Positions 17,301 through 25,789 of a stretch of 64,000 bases of DNA are shown one piece after another. Position numbers and translations under genes: made by a program. Location of the stretch: positions 1-64,000 of the forward strand of contig JAFTQW010000063.1 in NCBI GenBank assembly GCA_017462565.1. Reading direction: 5' to 3'. Every line of letters begins with the position of its first letter. Within the stretch, counting starts at the first letter, position 1. The notes beneath the pieces were generated by a model. That model worked only from the letters and a program-made list of their open reading frames with translations. It searched no databases and was not told where the DNA came from. The DNA comes from Ruminococcus sp. (lineage in GTDB: Bacteria; Bacillota; Clostridia; Oscillospirales; Ruminococcaceae).

Positions 17301-20300
17301 TTCCGCTGTCGTCGGCTGCCTTTACGGTAAGCGTTACTTCATCGCCGACACGGATAATATCGGGAACTATGGATATCTCCTCAAATTCAGGGCATTTTAT
17401 ATCATCAGATGCCGAAATAAAGAACGTAACGACAGCTTCTTCAGAAGCGTTTCCTGCTCCGTCAAATGCCTTGATTTTTACGGTATGATCGCCCGGTTCT
17501 ATTTCATCAGGCATAATAACCTGATTTGTTTCAAGATCGTAGTTTAACGATCTGCCGTCCATGTTGACATTAACTCTTGTTACGCCGACATTATCAGAAG
17601 TTTCACAGCTTATGACAGGTATCTCGCTCTTTGCGTATACTTCCTTATCGGCATTTGCATTTAAGGTCGGAGCGATCGTATCACGGATATTAACATTGTA
17701 TGATGTTTCATAAACGTTTCCGAAAACGTCTTCTGCCTTAACTGTGATAACGTACTTTCCGGCGTGAGCGTCTTTAATAGTATACTCAAATGAATTATTG
17801 CCTGTATCAATTTCCTCGCCGTCTATATTTGCAGTTACTGCAGCAAGCTTATAATTATCGGCAACCTCAACTGAAATCAGTGCGTCATCGCCTGTGTCGT
17901 AGCTGTTTTTATCGGGAATAAACTTAATGGATGGTCTTGTCGTATCAGTAACAGAAACTGTCCTTTCAACTGTCTTTTCGTTGCCGGATGTATCCTTTGC
18001 AACGGCAACAATAACATATTCGTTTATCTCTGATGTATCAAGAAGGAATCTGTTATTTTCGTCCAGTTCTGTTTTCTTGCCGTTTACGGTAACTTCAACA
18101 GAGTCAATTCCGATATTGTCAGACGAATTAACGGTTATATATGCATTCTGATTTTCATATTCATATCTGTTAGATGCTGATATGCTGACATTCGGCAGAA
18201 CGGTATCTTCAAGCTCAACTTTAAGACGAGCCGTCGATGTTGCGGAATTTCCGCTGGTATCTGCTGCGATAATCTTGAAGTTCACATATTTTATGCCGTT
18301 CTTATCAACATTGCTTCCGTCAGATACATAGTGGAATGTGCCGTCTTCAGCAAGTTTTGCCTTTTCATCATCAATAAAGAACTCAATGGTATCTACCGCA
18401 ACGTCGTCATTTACGCTGACAGTACCGTCTATGAAATCTCCTGCAAGTATTTCAGACTTGCTGAGTTTTATATTGATCGCAGGTCCTCTTGTATCAGCAA
18501 CACAGTTTACAGTTCTTGAAACCGTTTTCACATTGCCTTCCTGATCTGTTGCTTCTGCCGTGAACTCATATACTCCGGTGGCATCGGGAGTGAATTTGTA
18601 TAATGTTTCTTTTTCAATAACACCGTCAGATGCTTTCAGATTGACTGCTTCAGAAGTTTCTCCGCCATCTTTCGATACCGTTAAAACCAGAGATTCAAGA
18701 GCGGTTTCATTATCGTATGCATTCACTTTGATATCAGTGCTGTTTCCGATTATAACGCTTCCTGTTGTATTCAGATATACATACGGAAGTGCGGCATCTT
18801 CATATACGTTAATAGTTAAAGAGCGCTCTGAAACATTTCCTGCGGTATCAGTTGCTTTAAGCACGAAAACGTATTCGCCCGGAGTCTTGCTTTTAAAAGT
18901 ATAAGTAAGATCTTCACCAAGCTCCACTTTCTCGTCATTGCAGGTAAGAACGATATCCTTTAATTCGTGATTATCCTTTGCAGTAACCGTCAGCAAAACG
19001 GGCTTCAGCGGATAAACCGATCTTTTGTCAGCTCCCAGATAAATTTCGGGCGGTGTTAAGTCCATGAATATGGTATGGCTTTCAGTGGTCTTGTTTCCGT
19101 ACCAGTCGAATGCGTCAACGGTAATGGTTGTTTCAGTAAGGTTGTAATTGGGCAGAGGAATGGTTACACGATTATTTTCGTCAGGCTCTATCAGAGCAAT
19201 TCTTGGCATTTCGCCAAATGCCCTGTCATTTTTATACAGAGCTCTTACCCATGCGACCTGTTCGGGATTTTCAAAGTTTATGTTGAATGTCAGCGGTTCT
19301 TTCCATTGCGTTGCATAATCCGGAATATCCGAAAGAGTCATTTTTACAGATTTGAACTCGTCCTTTTCAACTTCCTGCCATAATGATTCTTCGGGGAGAA
19401 CGTTTATATTAACATGAACTTCGGTTTTTATATCTCCGGCCGTAACGACTGCACCGATACTCTGTTCGCCGTCATTCCTGAAGATCACCGTTCTTTTAAG
19501 AACGCTTTCATCTGCTGCGGTAATATCCTCGCAGTCTCCGAGAATCCATTGTATATCAGAAACATTGTCATATTTTCCATCAATATCCAGCCACAGCGTA
19601 ACAGGCGATCCTGCCGGTATAGAATGCGCACCTTTTATAGAGACATCTGCGCCCTGTTTCATATCTGAAATTTCAAATTCGTCGGAATAAACGGTAAGAT
19701 CGTACAATACAGGCGACGCACCGTCATCGGAGGCTTTCATTTCAATTTCAGTTCTGATATATCGTCCTGAAAGCTGTATTTCTTCACCGTTTGAAACACG
19801 CTGACTTTCAGTGAAATTCACACCATCATTACTGGTTGAAAGATAAATGTCCACAGCGGAGTTGCCATAATAATCGGCATTCCATTTAACGTATGACCAA
19901 GAACAATTTTCAACTTTGCTGTCGAAAACGCTGCTTGTCCATTTTCCCTGTTCAGCGTTATCAGATTTGCCGACGATGATATCATCGAGATAGATAACGC
20001 TTCCTGTTCCGTTTGAGTCGTATGAAATAAGCTTTGTATCAGTTGTTATCTGCTCATATCCTGTTGAATTCAGGAAACCTGTTTCAAGTGATATTCCGAT
20101 ATTTTCAGTCTGATTTATTTCAAAAGTGCTGTAATCCCATGAAAGAGTTGCCGAACCGTCAGGGTTATAGACTATGGAATCAGCCGAATTAAGAACAAAA
20201 CCGTTTTTTATCCATTCAGCATTCTTTACCGTTGTAGTAAATGTAACGTTTCTTGCAGCAAGATTATAGATTGAATCTGCCATATTAAGCAGAAAGGTTT

Positions 20301-22017
20301 TTACAGTTTCCAGATCGGGACAGAGCTTATATGCTCCGTTTGTTATGATAGCAATATCCTGCATTGTGGAAGTATCTCTGAAATCGTATGAAAAAGGATT
20401 GGACTCAAATGAGTATATCTTAGTTCCGTTCTCTTTGGCAAGTTCAGCCATTTCCAATGCAACTGCATCGTCACCTCCGGAGTTCTCGCCGTCTGCAAGT
20501 ACGAAGATATACTTACCCCGCTTTTCGCTTTCTTCATCAAACATCTGCTCCATAGCGATTTTCATTCCGTTTCCGTAATCGCTTCCGCCGCCAAGAGTGT
20601 ATGCCTCAATTGCTTTTATCAGTGCTTCCTTATCAGATGTAAGATTTGTATTGAGTCTGTCAAGAGAAGTGATTCCAAGACGGTCGTTCGGACCCATGGA
20701 TTCAATTATCTGAAGAGCCGATTCCTTAATAGTTTCCCTCATATCGGCGGTAACGCTGCCAGAGTTGTCAATACATAAAACGACGTCATTTCCCGTACTT
20801 GTAACAAGCTGTCCGTAGCCCTCTATATTGTAACTGAGATCAAGCTTGTCACCGCCGGAATTCAGAACATTCTTGCTCTGTGAAGCATTTACGGCAATAC
20901 CGCTTGCGGCATTAAGAGTATATTTTTTATCCGTAGATTTTCCGCTGTTTACAGCATTTGCAAGTTTCAGTTCATCACCGGAACCGGTGACTGAGAACAG
21001 CTCGCCATGAGAAAAATCATCTTCTGAAGTGTAATTAACAACAGGGCCTTCCGTAACGATAATTTTCACGCTGTCAGATACTGTTTTATTTTCAAAATTT
21101 GCGGAAAGGGTTACGGTATATTCACCGGATTCCGAAAATGAAAGTTCCGGAGTCAGCGTATTCTCTTTTTGTAAATTACAGCTTTCACCATGAGCAGAAG
21201 TCACCCTGTAAAGGGTTTCGGCATCCGGATAAGAAACCGAACCATTCAATATAAGGCTTTCATTTTTATGAACATAAACTGTATCGCTCGTGTGCGCACG
21301 GCATCTCAGTGAAAAGAAATCCTTGTATTCTACATTAAGATCTGTACCGTTTATCTCAATGCTGTCAGCATATATTGCTCCTGTGAAATTAATATTTTTT
21401 GCATTTATTTTCACCTTGCCGTCAGGAGCATAAATGATGCCGCTATAATCAAGATTTGCAGCGTCGATATCAATATCCCCGTTTTCAGACATGATAAATG
21501 CCTGTACCAGTTCATCATCACCTGCAATACTCATTTTTATATCGTCTGATGCAGTTATTCTGCCGGTTCCGCTGATAACGGCATGATTTATTGTAAGACT
21601 GCCATATGTACGTAAAGAATTTGTTGTAAGATCAATAACTGCATCGCCGATATTTTTGTCGACGCTGAATTCAAAATCATACGGTTCTAAAGTGTTGATA
21701 TATTCTGTATAATCGGGAAGTTCACATACGCTGCCGTTCTGTGACGAAAGTTCCGGACCGCTTATGGAAATTTTGCTGCTCTCCTGAACGGAATCAAGTT
21801 TTTCTCCACTAAAAATTCCGCCGCTGACATTAATATTTTTTTCGTTCAGACGTATATTTTTATGTGCATAAAGAGCTATGCAGTTTTCAGAAATATCTGC
21901 TTTTTCGCTTACCTCATCATACGATTCCGCAATAGTTTCAAGAGGAATGTAAACCGCAGTTGTCGTGAAAGCAAGAAATGCTGCAGTAAATTTTGAAATG
22001 ATTTTATTCATTCTCAT
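14362..22017 (-). CDS. Giant secreted VWA / Ig-repeat / transglutaminase-like surface protein (2551 aa)
   Basis: A signal peptide (residues 1-32, FTAAFLAFTTTAVYIPLETIAES) leads a multidomain exported protein. Residues 40-235 look like a beta-helix-type region and 236-330 a PKD/Ig-like domain. About 405-590 is a von Willebrand A domain with an intact MIDAS (DNSGS). About 655-780 resembles a discoidin-like segment. Eight Ig/cadherin-like repeats follow (about 960-1735), each ending near A.D..GN....., then a transglutaminase-like core (about 1750-1880: QASLLIGLLREMGYPAVYAKGT) where the usual catalytic Cys position is not Cys. The last 650 residues are unfamiliar. There is no obvious wall anchor, so it may depend on the anchored partner whose 3' end it overlaps by 14 bases. 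Likely an adhesin or matrix-binding protein; binding target unknown. Confidence 0.82.
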   Translation of the reverse strand: MRMNKIISKFTAAFLAFTTTAVYIPLETIAESYDEVSEKADISENCIALYAHKNIRLNEKNINVSGGIFSGEKLDSVQESSKISISGPELSSQNGSVCELPDYTEYINTLEPYDFEFSVDKNIGDAVIDLTTNSLRTYGSLTINHAVISGTGRITASDDIKMSIAGDDELVQAFIMSENGDIDIDAANLDYSGIIYAPDGKVKINAKNINFTGAIYADSIEINGTDLNVEYKDFFSLRCRAHTSDTVYVHKNESLILNGSVSYPDAETLYRVTSAHGESCNLQKENTLTPELSFSESGEYTVTLSANFENKTVSDSVKIIVTEGPVVNYTSEDDFSHGELFSVTGSGDELKLANAVNSGKSTDKKYTLNAASGIAVNASQSKNVLNSGGDKLDLSYNIEGYGQLVTSTGNDVVLCIDNSGSVTADMRETIKESALQIIESMGPNDRLGITSLDRLNTNLTSDKEALIKAIEAYTLGGGSDYGNGMKIAMEQMFDEESEKRGKYIFVLADGENSGGDDAVALEMAELAKENGTKIYSFESNPFSYDFRDTSTMQDIAIITNGAYKLCPDLETVKTFLLNMADSIYNLAARNVTFTTTVKNAEWIKNGFVLNSADSIVYNPDGSATLSWDYSTFEINQTENIGISLETGFLNSTGYEQITTDTKLISYDSNGTGSVIYLDDIIVGKSDNAEQGKWTSSVFDSKVENCSWSYVKWNADYYGNSAVDIYLSTSNDGVNFTESQRVSNGEEIQLSGRYIRTEIEMKASDDGASPVLYDLTVYSDEFEISDMKQGADVSIKGAHSIPAGSPVTLWLDIDGKYDNVSDIQWILGDCEDITAADESVLKRTVIFRNDGEQSIGAVVTAGDIKTEVHVNINVLPEESLWQEVEKDEFKSVKMTLSDIPDYATQWKEPLTFNINFENPEQVAWVRALYKNDRAFGEMPRIALIEPDENNRVTIPLPNYNLTETTITVDAFDWYGNKTTESHTIFMDLTPPEIYLGADKRSVYPLKPVLLTVTAKDNHELKDIVLTCNDEKVELGEDLTYTFKSKTPGEYVFVLKATDTAGNVSERSLTINVYEDAALPYVYLNTTGSVIIGNSTDIKVNAYDNETALESLVLTVSKDGGETSEAVNLKASDGVIEKETLYKFTPDATGVYEFTAEATDQEGNVKTVSRTVNCVADTRGPAINIKLSKSEILAGDFIDGTVSVNDDVAVDTIEFFIDDEKAKLAEDGTFHYVSDGSNVDKNGIKYVNFKIIAADTSGNSATSTARLKVELEDTVLPNVSISASNRYEYENQNAYITVNSSDNIGIDSVEVTVNGKKTELDENNRFLLDTSEINEYVIVAVAKDTSGNEKTVERTVSVTDTTRPSIKFIPDKNSYDTGDDALISVEVADNYKLAAVTANIDGEEIDTGNNSFEYTIKDAHAGKYVITVKAEDVFGNVYETSYNVNIRDTIAPTLNANADKEVYAKSEIPVISCETSDNVGVTRVNVNMDGRSLNYDLETNQVIMPDEIEPGDHTVKIKAFDGAGNASEEAVVTFFISASDDIKCPEFEEISIVPDIIRVGDEVTLTVKAADDSGKVIVTVKKDGTVLEENAVSGTYTFIPDSVGEIELAIRAEDESGNYTETQCVVKVYRNISNRKIAVDAPSVVSPGENVRIILSSTDGTPFDSMELYLGDQDISDNLILNSDGTYNAEFTPDAAGNYSFKAVGKDNDGYVTETAFEIQSASNYESEIQTEEMQKALEQTPETMLNDELIALAHSFSSPAEAYEYVYNNINFESYINSRRGAIGAYELKRGNDFDQASLLIGLLREMGYPAVYAKGTAMISRQQAAELMALDNFDDASLMISSSGRNANILNFEDGTSFVKMDEVFVRVYVPASETGETAEELKDLGVWANLDTSIKSSTLNADEMHPAEEKEVDMAAALAQSEGTQTGNIIASIKKLAPAVTGKTGDTSLEEMFEGPVTLTKEAEYVYSRNIVQQSFNRLPIDLQYNLFDSSVEIYNAVPAQLSDTVQFAISNGVSGKNLGTYKISDIYNKRMTLAFNGNKGSGTIFDMSKNDIYSNAFLPAIYVDGEIVSEYSYREYANSLSDYMVEPEDEYYFFKNNSWRLGEKCSLTTRLITNGRESTWTDDLTIGNTYAMVYDTGGVTESQYYGSLYGAAEANGIDVSDPANPKEAGNIDEIINNQNYYDEDKIGSYLAFAGTYYFMNCDTYSCLDAGFSNIELGYDTKMLLTCYHIGSREETITGYATTEILPGRFEVDVNYNNTYCTSRTGDTDARNEHLFSASYIESYFEGWLWEQLLCSEGASTVSIFNKAMNDGAELICINADNIDEMLAVTDVEPAEESEIRSSVADGLSVIIPDKRTTINSWNGTGYIIADFENYNSFVFKISGGLNGGSSTEETALIDGIKNKPVNLDRVFTSLFTTAQSLFYITLEYNISSEIMPAASALSAASGCGPAAVFVGGMALYDSAKSLVDTINYRAEMLDNFYNYCVGDQEGQADATIAMVELVFKMAKNLYDKALGAFEEEKDIMEQVEDGINTLLEDLYDVICGGDEEE

Positions 22018-22957
22018 CTGTCCTCCTTTTTCTGAATACTATAGCTGACGCAAGCGAGCAAACTCCGAATGCAGCCAGAATATTACAGCTCTTAACGCCT
22101 GTTTTCGGAGGACCTGCTGTTATTTTTTCCCCGTCGTAAAGACCATATTTTGTTGAGCATACAACATTTTCGCCGCTTTTCAGCATTTTATTATTCCATG
22201 AAACAGCAACGGCATTGTCGTTTATATTTTTTTCCGCAGTGAAATCAAAGCGCATATTGTAAAGATTCTCCCAGTCGGCTGCATCAAAGGAATCAGGCGA
22301 TTGACCGCCCCCGGAAGTGATTCCGTAAGCTTTTATTCCGCCGTTTTCATCATATATGAACCATTCTTTGGGGATATCGTTTCCTGTAAATGAAGTTTCT
22401 GTTGTGTACTCCTGAGTTCCGATAACAATAGGATCGTTTTCTGTTCCGGCAATTGTCGGATCAATTATTGACCGTATGGACACATTTACATTTTCATCAG
22501 TCTTGTTTTCAACGATATATTCTATTTTGAGCATATCTTTTTTGTTTGAATTTCCTGTTGAAAATGAAAGTTTCTGAGTTATCTGCGTTCCGTCAAAATC
22601 CTGTACTGCAACAACAGATTCATTTCCGTCTTTATGAGCCTTTTCGACAACGCTTCCTTCGCTGAAAAGCTTTACAGAACCGTTTATATCAATCTCGGCA
22701 AACGAACTGTAAAACTGCGAATATGTAAGCGTATCTTCAGGATCTCCGCTGTTTTTTTTCAACATATACGAACCGTATCCGGATTCCTCCGTATCATCCT
22801 GAACCTGTAAAGAAAGATAATCATTTTTTACATTAGCTCCGAATACCGCAGGCGTTCGCAAAGCAGAAAAAACAGCCGCTGAAAAACAGCATACAGAAAC
22901 AGCCGCCAGTCCTGCTGAAAGCTTGTTTGAACCTTTATTCATTATATTATCATCCAC
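22004..22957 (-). CDS. Exported protein with PPKTG sortase-type anchor (317 aa)
   Basis: An N-terminal signal-anchor (about 12-38) opens the protein, and a beta-rich body follows. The C-terminus has a PPKTG motif, a hydrophobic helix and the basic tail RKRRTDENE, the layout of a cell-wall sorting signal with Pro in place of the usual Leu of LPxTG. It is the first gene of a two-gene minus-strand operon; its stop overlaps the start of the giant VWA protein. It may tether that protein to the wall. The domain family is not recognised. Confidence 0.75.
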   Translation of the reverse strand: MDDNIMNKGSNKLSAGLAAVSVCCFSAAVFSALRTPAVFGANVKNDYLSLQVQDDTEESGYGSYMLKKNSGDPEDTLTYSQFYSSFAEIDINGSVKLFSEGSVVEKAHKDGNESVVAVQDFDGTQITQKLSFSTGNSNKKDMLKIEYIVENKTDENVNVSIRSIIDPTIAGTENDPIVIGTQEYTTETSFTGNDIPKEWFIYDENGGIKAYGITSGGGQSPDSFDAADWENLYNMRFDFTAEKNINDNAVAVSWNNKMLKSGENVVCSTKYGLYDGEKITAGPPKTGVKSCNILAAFGVCSLASAIVFRKRRTDENE

Positions 22958-22965
22958 CCTTCTGA

Positions 22966-23040
22966 AATCAGAGCCTGTCCGGTATCTCAGAGTCGTCAGT
23001 ATGTTTTCACTTTTTCGTCCTGGCGACGCCGAATTGAACA
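22966..23040. repeat. Partial family B repeat, inverted
   Basis: AGAGCCTGTCCGGTATC and CAGTATGTTTTCACTTTTTCG correspond to the end and, in reverse complement, the core of the family B elements at 14058 and 62736. It lies in the 5' leader of the surface-protein operon. Confidence 0.5.
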
Positions 23041-23085
23041 GACTTTAAGAATTTTTTCTTGATTTCACAATATTTTCACAATTTT

Positions 23086-23114
23086 ATTATACACTAATCA
23101 TATATTAATTGCAA
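23086..23114 (-). promoter_or_regulatory. Promoter of the surface-protein operon
   Basis: On the minus strand TTGCAA (complement of 23109-23114), a 17-nt spacer and a perfect TATAAT (complement of 23086-23091). Two ATTGTGAAA units ten bases apart follow immediately (complement of 23062-23082), a possible operator over the start site. The leader to the first gene is about 120 nt. Confidence 0.7.
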
Positions 23115-23232
23115 GCTTTTTTTGAATAAACCTCCCCGAAATCTGAAAAGTGCTGCGTCAAGCCCTCTCGGAGTGCGTCAGCACGCCATCAAGGTCTTTC
23201 CTTGCAACTTCCGCAACTATCTAATTTTTATT

Positions 23233-23668
23233 TAAGGCAATACCGCACAAAGATTGTGCGGCAGATGCACAGTCAGATTTTAATCTGTCGGTCAGCCCCT
23301 CTGTCAGCTTCGCTGACACCTCCCCTGCAAGGGGAGACCACGTCAGATTGCATAAAAATTTTGCAGGCATACTGACGTATGTCAAGGTGACTCCCCACAG
23401 TGTGGGTGATTCCCCATAGTATGGGGAAATGTCGGCAACGCCGACAAAGGGGCTGGGCAAGGATGTCCCGAAGGGACAGAGGGGACGGTTCCCAGTTAGG
23501 GATTTTTGTGTAAGATGACGGAAAATATGTACCCCAAGGGGTGCGGGTGTCCGGTGGACACCTCTGCGCAGCAGAAGCACCGACCGAACCAACAGGTGAG
23601 ATTCACTTCCTTCGGGCGCAGCAGATGACGTGCAAAGCCGTCAGGCGTGCTTTGTGCGGTGTTGCCTT
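23233..23668. repeat. MITE-like element, family A, copy 2 (long form)
   Basis: About 435 bp bounded by TAAGGCAATACCGCACAAAG and CTTTGTGCGGTGTTGCCTTA. The interior is packed with hairpins (for example GTCAGCTTCGCTGAC, and CTCCCC/GGGGAG stems), a type of repeat common in gut Firmicutes. The right third repeats the core of copy 1. Frames running through it are not genes. Confidence 0.75.
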
Positions 23669-23708
23669 ATATGAGTATACTGAAGAATCTGTCAATAAAA
23701 CGGAGATC

Positions 23709-23936
23709 ATGAATCATATAATCAATTTTATGTTATATGGCGCTTTAAGGGAAAAGCCCGAATTAAATGTTTCGATCATTTATCAGAATATTGATAAGTC
23801 AGGATTAACATATCTCAACCGTGAATATGTTAAGGAGCTGCTTGACGAGTATCAGTCCAAAGGAACTGTTTCCATATACTGTATAATTTATACTGTTATG
23901 GTTATTTGGTATCATAATTTACTAATATTTCTATAA
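23709..23936 (+). CDS. Possible small protein or gene fragment (75 aa)
   Basis: A short frame immediately after the family A repeat. The first ~55 residues have a plausible helical composition (LNVSIIYQNIDKSGLTYLNREYVKELL) and the rest is hydrophobic and low quality. It may be the 5' remnant of a larger gene. There is no clear Shine-Dalgarno. The following 23937-24188 is AT-rich and holds only a palindrome. Confidence 0.25.
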   Translation: MNHIINFMLYGALREKPELNVSIIYQNIDKSGLTYLNREYVKELLDEYQSKGTVSIYCIIYTVMVIWYHNLLIFL

Positions 23937-24043
23937 ATAGCAAGCCGCTTACGCTCTCATTAATATGTAGTACAAAAAATCAATTTTTATTGAAATTATA
24001 AATATAAACTCCTATTATTTCAATTTTGTATATGTATATAATT

Positions 24044-24068
24044 ATTATGAATAATAATTATTCATAAT
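24044..24068. promoter_or_regulatory. Perfect palindrome upstream of the DUF960 gene
   Basis: ATTATGAATAA, a 3-nt centre and TTATTCATAAT form 11-bp arms, located about 120 bases before the first gene of the amidoligase module. It could be an operator for a dimeric regulator. Confidence 0.4.
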
Positions 24069-24188
24069 ATCAATTGATATTTTTTGCATGTTTATAGCCT
24101 CCTCCGATTATTCTGATTCTCCGTATATATATTATTACTTTGATGAAAGCTGTTATCATCAATCAAATTACATGAAAGGAGAATCAAA

Positions 24189-24473
24189 ATGTTCAATAAC
24201 AGCCGATATCTGACCTGTGGAGTAGACAGCGCAATCCCACTGGAATTACAGCTTTTTCTGTGGGAGTGTGTCGATAGACTGCCTGAGCCAAGAGATCACT
24301 TGCAGATCTTTGATCTGAAACCTGTAGGAATTATGCAGGGAATTACGCACCGCTCGGAAGAGCCTGAATATCGCATGGAGTATCTCATTCCGTCGGATGC
24401 TCCAATTACAGAAAAGCTGTATATAATTGATGACGGAGACCACTCAACAATGCTGCTTGCAAGCGAATATTAA
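24189..24473 (+). CDS. DUF960-family protein (94 aa)
   Basis: MFNNSRYLTCGVDSAIPLELQLFLWECVD is the characteristic opening of DUF960 proteins, a small family of unknown function common on Firmicutes mobile elements. AAAGGAG lies 8 bases before the ATG. It heads the module of amidoligase and glutamine amidotransferase, but a perfect hairpin separates it from the next gene. Confidence 0.8.
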   Translation: MFNNSRYLTCGVDSAIPLELQLFLWECVDRLPEPRDHLQIFDLKPVGIMQGITHRSEEPEYRMEYLIPSDAPITEKLYIIDDGDHSTMLLASEY

Positions 24474-24478
24474 AGTTA

Positions 24479-24505
24479 TAGCCGCCCTTCGTGGGCGGCT
24501 ATTTT
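24479..24505 (+). terminator. Hairpin between DUF960 and amidoligase genes
   Basis: AGCCGCCC, a 4-nt loop and GGGCGGCT followed by ATTTTA. A related AGCCGCC/GGCGGCT hairpin lies between the excisionase and integrase genes (32121-32141). It may be a partial terminator that tunes expression downstream. Confidence 0.65.
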
Positions 24506-24528
24506 ACGTTATTTACGGAGGTTTTAAA

Positions 24529-25626
24529 ATGAAAGAAAACAAAATAATCTGCTCCCACTGCGGAGTTATAATTGAGAACGAGGACTTCGACACGGTCAAC
24601 GGCGAGCCAATCTGCCAGGACTGCGCTGACCAATATACCGTTGTTTGCGACAGGTGCGGAGCGACTATCTGGGAAGCTGACGCATACGGCGATGAATATA
24701 CAAATCTCTGCTGTCATTGCTATGAGAACCACTACACTCGCTGCTCATGCTGTGATGCCCTGCTCCATGAGGACGATGCATACCACTTGAACGGATATGA
24801 TTATTGCCATGACTGTTACGACGAGGAACATGACAAATGTCGAAACATTCATGATTACAGCTATAAACCGGAACCGATTTTCTACGGCAGCAGCGACCGT
24901 TATTTTGGCATAGAACTGGAAATTGATGGAGCAGGCAAGGACGATGATTATGCTGAAAATCTGCTGAATATTGCCAACGATAGTGACGAACATATCTACA
25001 TCAAGTCCGACGGCAGTCTTGACGACGGCATGGAAATTGTTTCTCACCCGATGACTTTGGATTTTCACAAAGCTTTCTGCTGGGAGGATATTATGCGGAA
25101 AGCTATTTCTCTCGGCTATCGTTCGCATCAGACTTCAACTTGCGGACTGCACATTCATGTCAACCGTGACTGCCTTGGGGAAGATCGTGACGATCAGGAG
25201 GAAGTTATCAGCCGTATCCTATACTTCGTGGAACATCACTGGAACGAGCTGTTGAAATTCAGCCGCAGGTCGGAGTATTCAATGAATCGCTGGGCGGCAA
25301 GATACGGCTATGAAAGCTCACCAAAAGCAATTATGGATAAGGCCAAGAAGTGCGGCAACGGACGATATGCCGCTGTGAATCTCATGAACTATTCAACGAT
25401 AGAGTTCCGCCTTTTCAGAGGTACGCTCAAGTACAGCACATTTATTGCAACGCTTGAACTGGTAAACGCTATCATTGAAACTGCTCTTTATTACAGCGAA
25501 GAGGAACTGCACAAGCTGTCGTGGTCTGAGTTTGTTCGCCGTCTGAAAGAACCGGAGTTGATCCAGTATTTAAAGGAAAGGCAGCTCTACATAAATGACG
25601 AATTTATTTCAGAGGAGGATATGTAA
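24529..25626 (+). CDS. Amidoligase with N-terminal zinc-ribbon array (365 aa)
   Basis: Residues 8-105 hold a series of CxxC pairs (CSHC, CQDC, CDRC, CCHC, CSCC, CHDC), a LIM-like zinc-binding array. From about 120 the protein is an amidoligase of the glutamine-synthetase-like fold: FGIELEID (metal-binding Glu), DGSLDDGMEIVSHP, TCGLHIHVNRD and the C-terminal VNLMNYSTIEFRLFRGTL. The family is predicted to ligate amines to carboxylates using ATP, probably on peptides. Start is the ATG at 24529, with ACGGAGG upstream. A class II glutamine amidotransferase two genes later could supply ammonia or rework the product; such pairings are known from comparative genomics, but the substrate is unknown. 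Confidence 0.85.
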   Translation: MKENKIICSHCGVIIENEDFDTVNGEPICQDCADQYTVVCDRCGATIWEADAYGDEYTNLCCHCYENHYTRCSCCDALLHEDDAYHLNGYDYCHDCYDEEHDKCRNIHDYSYKPEPIFYGSSDRYFGIELEIDGAGKDDDYAENLLNIANDSDEHIYIKSDGSLDDGMEIVSHPMTLDFHKAFCWEDIMRKAISLGYRSHQTSTCGLHIHVNRDCLGEDRDDQEEVISRILYFVEHHWNELLKFSRRSEYSMNRWAARYGYESSPKAIMDKAKKCGNGRYAAVNLMNYSTIEFRLFRGTLKYSTFIATLELVNAIIETALYYSEEELHKLSWSEFVRRLKEPELIQYLKERQLYINDEFISEEDM

Positions 25627-25627
25627 A

Positions 25628-25786
25628 ATGGGACTTTTATCGGACTTATTTGATGTTGATCCGGAGACGGAGAAGGACATAAAAAATATTGTAAAAGTGA
25701 TTGGACTCATCGCTCTGCTGCTTGGCGGAGTCAGTGCAACCGAAACAATACTGGATTTACCATTCAGCGACGATAAGGAGGAATAA
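25628..25786 (+). CDS. Small single-span membrane protein (52 aa)
   Basis: A short protein with one hydrophobic segment (about residues 21-38, VKVIGLIALLLGGVSA) and acidic ends. It starts one base after the amidoligase stop, inside a good Shine-Dalgarno context (GAGGAGGATATG). It could be a membrane anchor or the peptide substrate of the amidoligase module; neither is shown. Confidence 0.65.
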   Translation: MGLLSDLFDVDPETEKDIKNIVKVIGLIALLLGGVSATETILDLPFSDDKEE

Positions 25787-25789
25787 TTT

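Noticed and set aside
15087..20578. Numerous frames on both strands within the giant surface-protein gene
   Set aside because: They are shadows of the 2551-codon frame, without start signals or family resemblance.
23221..23640. Open frames across the family A repeat, and similar ones at 13627-13904
   Set aside because: They follow hairpin-rich repeat sequence present in two copies; no start signals and no protein-like composition.
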